From positions 1-19,491 of the forward strand of contig JADGKB010000183.1 in assembly GCA_027604185.1 (NCBI GenBank): a stretch of DNA of 19,491 nucleotides, written 5' to 3'. How positions within the stretch are numbered: position 1 is the first letter of the stretch; each line of letters begins with the position of its first letter. This DNA comes from Boothiomyces macroporosus (lineage: Eukaryota; Chytridiomycota; Chytridiomycetes; Rhizophydiales; Terramycetaceae). The position numbers and the translations under genes were made by a program. The notes below the pieces were generated by a model. That model was given only the letters and a program-made list of their open reading frames with translations, had not been told where the DNA came from and did not search any database. Below are positions 8,642 through 15,290 of the stretch, one piece after another.

Positions 8642-8686
8642 TACCACCTTTTTAAGTTATGTGGCCCTGTTTGTTTTTGCTCCAAA

Positions 8687-10467
8687 ATGAAACAACGAAA
8701 AAACTATAACCCCTGCAGTACACTCAATTTAAACTGTAGCAACGTGTAGAAAACGCAAAGTCAAATGCGACGGTGAGCTGCCGTGTTACAATTGCCAGAA
8801 ATACCGCAAGCAAGTGAAATGCGAATACGAAGAGTACATTGATTTAATATAGGATAAAGTACACCATTCAGAAACCAAAGGTAGATATTCAGAGCTTGTT
8901 TGCGGATGAAATGATTGTTCCGGACACTCTGGTAGTTTCAAATCAATTCGAGTTTCCCTCTTCTGGTCAAAATACCAGCTTTCAACTAAACCCAAATATC
9001 ACTTTGAATCAAACCGGATATGTGATTGATACGTCGCCTTCATTTTCGCAATCGCAAATCGACCCATTCCAGTATTTCAACGATCCAGAAATACTCGCGC
9101 ATTTGTTTTCAATTAGCGCATTCGTTTATTTTCCATTTTCAGTAGTAAATGGAAACCTATGCCCTATTAAAATAGAAGAAGCGTCTCTTATTTACCAAAA
9201 GTCTGTTATTTGCAACTCGATATTCTTTTCAATACATCCCAAACTGTTTCCTTCAGCTCTGTTGGGGATTCCGCCTACTTTTCAGGACCGAGTAAACCTG
9301 GCGTCTTTGATTTACATGGATAGCACCTATATCAAACCAAAGGAAGACTATCTGACTGACAGGGAAATGATTGACGATTTTAGAGGAATGTTTGGATATT
9401 CAGTTTCTTTGTTTGGAATAGGATTTCCTGATAGATCGCTCATCTTGTTTCAAGAAACCTATATATTAGCAATGCGGTATAGATTATTCAACACACATAA
9501 TGCAAAATCTGAAAATATTACTATTGATGATTTGGCAAAGATGGTTGAGTTTGTGGATTTGCAACGGGAAGTAGTTGCTCCAGATGACTGGGACAATCGA
9601 TTAATATTATTCAACATGTGTTTATCTAGTGATACGTATATCAGCATGATTTCTGGGGTACAGTTTATCGTTGATGATACTCTGTTTGATCATTATTTGG
9701 AGAAGCTAGGGCCAGTTACGCTTTTATCGAAAGCACGTAGAGATTTTCCTATCCTAACCGTACCAAATGATTACGTGCATGCAGAAAATACTATTTGGCA
9801 AGGTACCGAGTACGCGACTGTGTATGAAAACGTAAAGAATTCCAATCAATTGATGCAGTACATTAACGCTCGAGAGTTTTGCAGATCAGCCATCAACAGA
9901 ACAAAATTATATCGACGAATAATGACGTTTTCAAGAGCAAAGTCAAAATCGGTAGAAACCAAAGAGGTTTTGTTGGCTGAACTATGCAGTGTTTTTCAAT
10001 TGGATACTTTTGAAGTGGAATTTAGCGATTTGGAAAACTTTGTTGATGGTGAACTGTTGGTTGGGAAAACTAGAATGAAATTTCCCCATATTTACACCAT
10101 CCCGCTAACCAATTTGTTGATGTATTGTTATTTGAATCAACATGAAAAGGACAATCAAGCGATAAAGCCTAATGGAAAACTGTATCCGATAAAAGTGATA
10201 TTTACAGCTGTATTCAATTACCTGCTCAGTCTAGTAAAGTTGGCTACAGAAGCAGAAGGCGTGAATCCACATTTGCAAGCGCCGACAATTATATTTCTGG
10301 TTTACTGCATTGCGAGCAGTTGCCTGGTGAAAGCAGGAACGAATGAAATGAAGCAAAAAATCAGTAACACGGTTCTACCTGTACTAGATAGTGGCAGCAA
10401 TGTTTGGGAGCTGTGTCGGACATATGCCTCGCAGATGCGTCGATTGCTCCAAGTGATTAATTTCTAA
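8687..10467 (+). CDS. Zn2Cys6 fungal transcription factor, paralogue A
   Basis: A 579-residue regulator reconstructed from three exons. The binuclear zinc cluster is at the extreme N-terminus: C10-x2-C13-x6-C20-x5-C26-x2-C29-x8-C38, with the basic RKRKVKCDG core. Intron 1 (8718-8739, 22 nt) splits the codon after C10. Intron 2 (8834-8852, 19 nt) joins EYEE to IKYTIQ and the long all-helical region (about 80-579), which resembles fungal regulatory middle domains. Without these introns the large ORF at 8896 appears to lack any DNA-binding domain. A nuclear DNA-binding activator or repressor is inferred; targets unknown. Paralogue B follows after 25 bp and aligns over the full length, e.g. HAENTIWQGT and SLIYQK..ICNSIF.SIHPKLFPS. 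Confidence 0.92.
8718..8739 (+). other. Intron 1, 22 nt, Zn2Cys6 A
   Basis: Starts GTACAC, ends CTGTAG; phase 1, inside CxxC of the zinc cluster. Removal yields CTTCRKRKVKC. Confidence 0.9.
8834..8852 (+). other. Intron 2, 19 nt, Zn2Cys6 A
   Basis: GTACATTGATTTAATATAG, phase 2 (GA|G), same position as intron 2 of paralogue B; TTAAT branch candidate. Confidence 0.9.
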
Positions 10468-10492
10468 TATATTCAATGTGGCTTTTCTTTTC

Positions 10493-12205
10493 ATGAAACA
10501 ACGCAAGAATTACAATCCCTGCAGTAACCGAGTAATAACCAAGGTGTGTGTAGAAGGAGAAAAGTAAAATGCGATGGTAAACTGCCTTGCTCCAACTGCG
10601 AGAAATACAAACGAGGTGTAAAGTGCGAGTACGAAGAGTAATTCTCAACTAACAAGACCAACATACACGCTCCAACACAAAACCAATTTGGAAAGCTTAT
10701 TCTTTGATCCGGTTCAAGTGCCGGATACACTGGTTTCCAACACGGAATACGATTTGATGAATCTAAAGGATGATGCGGATATGGTAATGGACGACTATAT
10801 CTCTTTCACCATGGATCCGTTTCAGTTTTTTATTGACCCGGATATATACAAGCACCTATCTTTATTATCAACATTTTGGTATTTCCCATTCGCGGTAAGG
10901 AACGGAAACTTGGTGCTCTTGGAAGCAGAAAAGACTTCACTAGTTTATCAAAAAGCAATTATATGCAACTCGATATTTTATTCGATACATCCAAAGCTGT
11001 TTCCTTCTGTCGCTAGTGGGGTGCTTCCCACTTATCAGGACAAGGTCAATCTGGCGACATTGATTTACTTGGACTTGACATTTATCAAGCCCAAAGAGAG
11101 GTATTCTAGTGATAGAGAAATGGTGGAAGATTTTAAAGGACTGTTTGCTTATGCAAGTTTGTTGGGGATACTTGGCTATCCAGACAAAGCAATTAGATTG
11201 TTCCAAGAAACATACTTGCTAGCAGTAAGATACGGGTTGTTTAATCCGAATGAAGTATCTGACAATATTACCGTTGATGATCTGGCCAAGCTGATTGATC
11301 TGACTGATTTACAAAAAAAGGAAAGCAAACTATCAACCGATGAGTGGGATTGTAGGCTATTGCTCTATAATTTGTGCCTGACAAGTGACACATTTCAAAG
11401 TATGATTCACGGGATACAGTTTGTGGTTGATGATACCCTGTTTGATCAATATCTTGGAACACAAAACAAACCATTCAGTGCAGCTAGAGAAATACCGCAC
11501 TTTAAGCCCAGTAATGACTATATACATGCAGAAAATACTATTTGGCAAGGAACAGACTATGCATCAACTTATGAATCGCTCCAAATATCATGCAAGATTT
11601 TTGAATACATTAACGCCAAAGAGTTTTGTAAATCATCAATTAAAAGAACAAAAATACAACGGAGAATCATCAACTTTTCGCGGTCAAAAGTAAAAGACCC
11701 GAGCTTGAAACACCAGCTGCTGGTAGATTTGGATTCATGCTTCCAGCTTGATTTATTTGAACCAGAGTTTAGAGACCTGACCAATTTCCTTGAACCTATT
11801 CTAGTCAAAAACACAAAGTTCAAAGTCCCACATAGCTACACTATTCCATTATCCAACTTGATAATGTACAGTTACCTGAACCAGCATGAAACTGAACCAC
11901 AATTAATCAAACCTGGAGGCGAAAAGTATGAAATCAATGTAATATTCAAAGCAGTATTCAATTATTTGGTGGCATTGATCCAGTCTGCTAATTGCGGGAA
12001 TGGGATTAACCCGCATTTGCAACCACCAACAGTTATATTTCTGGTTTATTGCATAGCTAGTAGTTGTTTGGTAAAGACGAGATTGAACGAAATGAAAAGA
12101 GAAATCAATCGAGTGATTCTGCCGGTTTTAAAGGATGGAGCAGAGTTATGGCAAGTTTGCAAACCGTATGTCACTCAAATGGAAAAACTACTGAATATTC
12201 TATAG
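10493..12205 (+). CDS. Zn2Cys6 fungal transcription factor, paralogue B
   Basis: A 557-residue tandem duplicate of paralogue A. It starts MKQRKNYNPC like A, and its cluster has identical spacing (C10, C13, C20, C26, C29, C38; SVCRRRKVKCDGKLPC). Introns at 10524-10543 (20 nt, AAG end) and 10638-10656 (19 nt, CTAAC then AAG) occupy the same codons as in A although their sequences differ. After intron 2 EEPTYTLQ aligns with EEIKYTIQ of A. The helical regulatory region is colinear with A to the end. Only 25 bp separate its ATG from A's stop, so its promoter must lie in A's coding sequence or the pair is co-transcribed. Its stop (TAG, 12203-12205) is 1 bp from the end of paralogue C on the other strand, and no AATAAA follows nearby. 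Confidence 0.92.
10524..10543 (+). other. Intron 1, 20 nt, Zn2Cys6 B
   Basis: GTAACCGAGTAATAACCAAG, phase 1, within the first CxxC; TAAC branch candidate and AAG acceptor. Confidence 0.9.
10638..10656 (+). other. Intron 2, 19 nt, Zn2Cys6 B
   Basis: GTAATTCTCAACTAACAAG, phase 2, homologous in position to A intron 2; CTAAC directly precedes the AAG acceptor. Confidence 0.9.
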
Positions 12206-12211
12206 TTTATT
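12206..12211 (-). terminator. Poly(A) signal overlapping Zn2Cys6 C stop
   Basis: AATAAA on the minus strand spans the stop codon and part of the last Gln codon. Cleavage would fall inside the coding end of paralogue B, antisense to it. Confidence 0.6.
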
Positions 12212-13837
12212 GAAAAGTAGACAGCATCTTTTCCAATCCTGCTCTGTACTGATTTGCCAGCGGCCAAATAGTTCCAATTTTTCCAAGCATCTTTAGTACT
12301 ACAAAACAGCCATTTGTAACATTATCTTTGATGGATGGATCCACAACAGAGTTGTTGATTGCGTAAATGGTGCTGCTTGCAATACATTGAATAAAGTATG
12401 CCATCATTACATTTCCGAATAACGGGTTGGGTAAAGGAGACTCTACAAAATCTGCGAATTGGATCATGTAGACCACTGCGTTAAAGACAGCCAAGAATAT
12501 ATCTAGATTTGAAAACATTTCAATCCCGTTCAGTTCTAGACTATAAAACGTAGCATCGTGGTTCAATACTCCAGATAAATGGGTGTAACAGAATCCAACC
12601 AGAATTCCACACAGCTTCATGTAATTATCCCTAATGTTTTGTAAATTAGTAGGTTGCTTTACAACAGGTAACTGGCCATAAACAAACGGAACTAGTGAAT
12701 TGATGATTGCGAAATCTTGCTGTATGCTAGACATGGAATTCAATAAAAAGAGATGGTATTCCCTTCTAACTTGACCATCAGATTCCAATTGTTCATATTT
12801 TTTTCTTCGGGAGAAATCGATAATTGTGCGATAGGATTTCATCAACTGCATTTGGTTCTTTGCCTTGTACACTGCATCAGGTAGATATTGCGGTATCAAA
12901 CAGGTGGTTTCTTTGATCAAGTCGAATATTGGTTTCCATTCCTTGTCCCACAAATGATGCTCGCTTTTCCTGATGCTTTGAAATTCCACTATGTTTACTT
13001 TTGGATTGTTGAATGGAGCAATGTTGGGATATTGCGAATGATCAATGACGAATCCTTCTCCTTCAGACATTGAACAATAAGTATCAATCTGGAAAATGTA
13101 GCAATAAAGGGAAAACCGCTCTGTAATCTCGTATTCGTTCAACTGCGGCGTAGAGATGGAAAGTAGAGATACCAAATCATCTATCGACAACTGATTATTA
13201 TGATTAAAGTTGTCTGGATGAAACACTTTGTATTTCTTGCCAATCTTGAAGCAGTCAGACAAGAGCTGTCGTTGCATGTCATAATCACCTATTTGATGAT
13301 AGCCTTGGTTAAAGAATAGTACCTATGGATTGGTGAAGTAGTGCATGCAAATCATCACACAGCTCCTGGTTGGTAATATAGCTTGAGAGCGGCCTAATCA
13401 TCTTTGAATCAATACAAAACCGATTTGCTATTTTGAGCCGTTGCTGAAACGTTGGATTTGCTGGAAACAAGAGCGGATGATTAGAGTAAAAGCAGCTATT
13501 AAAGCACAGCGCTTTGCAAAGTAAGGGAGACAGGTTGTGTCTCAACATTGAGTGAACAGACTGGAATTTTTCGTTTACTGAATAGCCCTGGTGATACAGG
13601 AACGACAGTTCAATCAAATGCCGCTCAATCGATTGGTCAATTACTGTATCCACCAGCACAGTTTCCATTGCAATTTCTTTGGGGTTATAATCGTAAATAC
13701 AAATAGGAGTAGTGTCTTTGGAAATTCTTTTGAATGACTGGCAAGAGGAGCATGGCTGCTGCCCATCACACTTTACTTTGCGCTGCTTGCACCTGGCTAT
13801 ATTAGTATACAGTACCACAGGGTTTTTTTCTTTCCAT
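12207..13837 (-). CDS. Zn2Cys6 fungal transcription factor, paralogue C (diverged)
   Basis: A 530-residue relative of A and B on the opposite strand. Exon 1 is only MERKKPC plus one base; intron 1 (13797-13815, 19 nt, ACTAAT branch) joins it to ARCKQRKVKCDGQQPCSSC. The cluster is C7, C10, C17, C23, C26, C40, with a longer last loop (13 residues) than in A and B (8). Intron 1 is at the same place inside the first CxxC as in A and B. Intron 2 (13304-13322, 19 nt) joins LLHQSIG to YHQIGDYD, matching GYSVSLFGIGFPD of A; A and B have no intron there. The regulatory region is colinear but clearly more diverged. It converges on B with 1 bp between stop codons. The ATG at 13837 is 128 bp from the divergent seven-helix gene. 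Confidence 0.9.
13304..13322 (-). other. Intron 2, 19 nt, Zn2Cys6 C
   Basis: GTACTATTCTTTAACCAAG on the minus strand, phase 1 (G|GC); TTAAC branch candidate and AAG acceptor. Confidence 0.92.
13797..13815 (-). other. Intron 1, 19 nt, Zn2Cys6 C
   Basis: GTACTGTATACTAATATAG on the minus strand, phase 1 (G|CC), between the first two cluster cysteines. Confidence 0.9.
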
Positions 13838-13865
13838 CAAAGCACTTTCGGCATTTGATTTTGCC

Positions 13866-13898
13866 TTGTGGCTCTGGAAAGTATTGTGGCTGGAAAGT
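13866..13898. promoter_or_regulatory. Direct repeat in divergent promoter
   Basis: TTGTGGCTCTGGAAAGT and TTGTGGCTGGAAAGT, separated by 1 bp, in the 128-bp gap between paralogue C and the compact seven-helix gene. Possible paired factor sites. Confidence 0.35.
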
Positions 13899-13965
13899 TA
13901 AGTGGCGTTTAAACAACTTGCAAAAAAACATTAAGGCCACTTGACTTGAGATCACTGACACTCCA

Positions 13966-14884
13966 ATGATTTCGCAGGTGCAGATTGATGAGTTGGACAA
14001 GAGCAATGCTTTGGCCTACCCGTGTGTGGTATCCGGGCTTTTGATACTAATAGAGGCACTCTGTTTTGTTGCATACATACACAACGATTGCATGAAGCAC
14101 AATAGAAAGTTCAAGACTCTGTTCAACTTTTCGCTGGCAGGTTATTCACACTAATATAGGCAAATATCTATTAATTTAGGTACAAAATATCTATTAATTT
14201 AGGTACAAAATAGTGTAATTTAGGTTTACTGGTAACGAACGCAGCGGCTCTAATATCATTCGGCAACTCTTCGCTTCTACCGAAACTTGCGTTATATGGG
14301 TATATAGGCACTTCTGTGTGGCTCTGCTTGTACAAATCGTTGTTTATAGGTAAAAAGCACCAATTCAGGGTACTCTTACTTTAGATCATACTCTCTCTTT
14401 GAATCCAAGGGCTATAGAAAGAAACTCGAGTTTGCCCTCTTTGTATCTGCAGTTTCATTTCATGTTCCATGGATATTCAAAGTTTTGTTGTTGACTAGTG
14501 CCAATCCAACGCAGTTAATCAGTATATCAAATATCTTTGGGTTAATAACTTCGATTATAGCACTGCTGTGGGATATTATTTTCATGACGGTATTCATACA
14601 CCGAATATGGTATAGGACAGAAAAGGATAGCCGAATAGACACGATTGCAGTAATAATCAACTAACTAGATTTGCGGTATATACGCATGTGTGTTTTCCAT
14701 AGTAGCACTAATAATATCTGTGATTCCAATTGATGCAAAAGAGTATCTCTATTTCGTTTGTCTGTGGATGCTGAATGGCGCCTGTTTATCACTAGTTGTC
14801 ATGAAGGTGATGCTCATTCAAGAAGAAAAGCTGCGAAGGTTTGAAATGGAGCTTGAGTCTCGCACTGTTGTTCATGTAGAATAA
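13966..14884 (+). CDS. Compact 265-residue seven-helix membrane protein
   Basis: Four exons encode a protein that is nearly all membrane helices, at about 15-38, 51-72, 79-101, 120-142, 151-177, 194-214 and 219-243, with a short charged C-terminal tail. Size and helix number resemble small receptors or rhodopsin-like proteins, but no lysine-retinal motif or class signature is evident, so function is unknown. Introns: 14141-14223 (83 nt, see separate entry), 14350-14368 (19 nt, CCAATTCAG end) and 14650-14668 (19 nt, CTAAC then TAG). After removing the first as 83 nt the second helix reads SLAGLLVTNAAALISFG, continuous and hydrophobic. The reading frame is consistent through all four exons. It is divergently transcribed from paralogue C. 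It is not obviously related to the larger seven-helix protein at 4590-6308. Confidence 0.8.
14141..14223 (+). other. Composite 83-nt intron made of four intron-sized modules
   Basis: Boundaries follow from the frame: SLA|GLLVTNAAAL, phase 1. Inside, GT/GC...AG units abut exactly: 14141-14159 (19 nt, GTTATT..ATATAG), 14160-14179 (20 nt, GCAAAT..TTTAG), 14180-14202 (23 nt, GTACAA..TTTAG) and 14203-14223 (21 nt, GTACAA..TTTAG). The middle part is a 23-bp tandem duplication. An alternative acceptor at 14244 would drop 7 residues and stay in frame. Confidence 0.7.
14350..14368 (+). other. Intron 2, 19 nt, compact seven-helix gene
   Basis: GTAAAAAGCACCAATTCAG, phase 1; read-through would stop at TAG after LLL. 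Confidence 0.85.
14650..14668 (+). other. Intron 3, 19 nt, compact seven-helix gene
   Basis: GTAATAATCAACTAACTAG, phase 0, joining DTIA to ICGIYAC; CTAAC adjoins the TAG acceptor. Confidence 0.88.
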
Positions 14885-14921
14885 GTTGAAAATTTTGTAA
14901 TTTCAATTTGTGTAGAGTTAG

Positions 14922-14964
14922 TTTTGTTGTAATTTTGTTGTAGTTTTGTTGTAGTTTTGTTGTG
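14922..14964. repeat. 11-bp tandem repeat, 4 copies
   Basis: Unit TTTTGTTGTAG, with the first copy ending AA and the last truncated. Confidence 0.9.
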
Positions 14965-15244
14965 CTAGGATGAAAGTTGCATTCCAAGCACTTGGATATG
15001 GGAGCGGAATACTATAATCGGAATCGTTTGTCATTCGAGTCACAGTAACCGTTCCAAACATACCTTTCTGGTTCTGCCAAACTAGTTTCTCTGTAGATTA
15101 ACTATTCTAATGAGGAAATTCTATTCCGCATCCTCTCATGAGAAAAAGAAATGTCTAAGCAAACTCAATTATTTCTCTGCGTTCCAAAAAGTCCAATTAC
15201 CACAGTTCCTGTGTCCACATAGCCACCTATTGGGTGGAAAGGGA

Positions 15245-15251
15245 TATAAAA
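15245..15251 (+). promoter_or_regulatory. TATA box of P3B ATPase
   Basis: TATAAAA, 46 bp upstream of the ATG at 15291. Confidence 0.6.
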
Positions 15252-15290
15252 GGATCTGGAAAAAAACGATCGACACATTCTAATGCCAAA

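Larger units (their letters stand above)
14885..15290 (+). other. Intergenic region upstream of P3B ATPase
   Basis: Four copies of an 11-bp repeat (14922-14964), then about 260 bp of unassigned sequence. A small hairpin, CCACCTATTGGGTGG, lies near 15223-15237 and a TATA box at 15245. No ORF of interest. Confidence 0.6.

Noticed and set aside
13797..14006. Minus-strand ORF with a CRKC motif near the start of paralogue C
   Set aside because: It is read in a different frame from the zinc cluster. The spliced model from the ATG at 13837 explains the cluster exactly.
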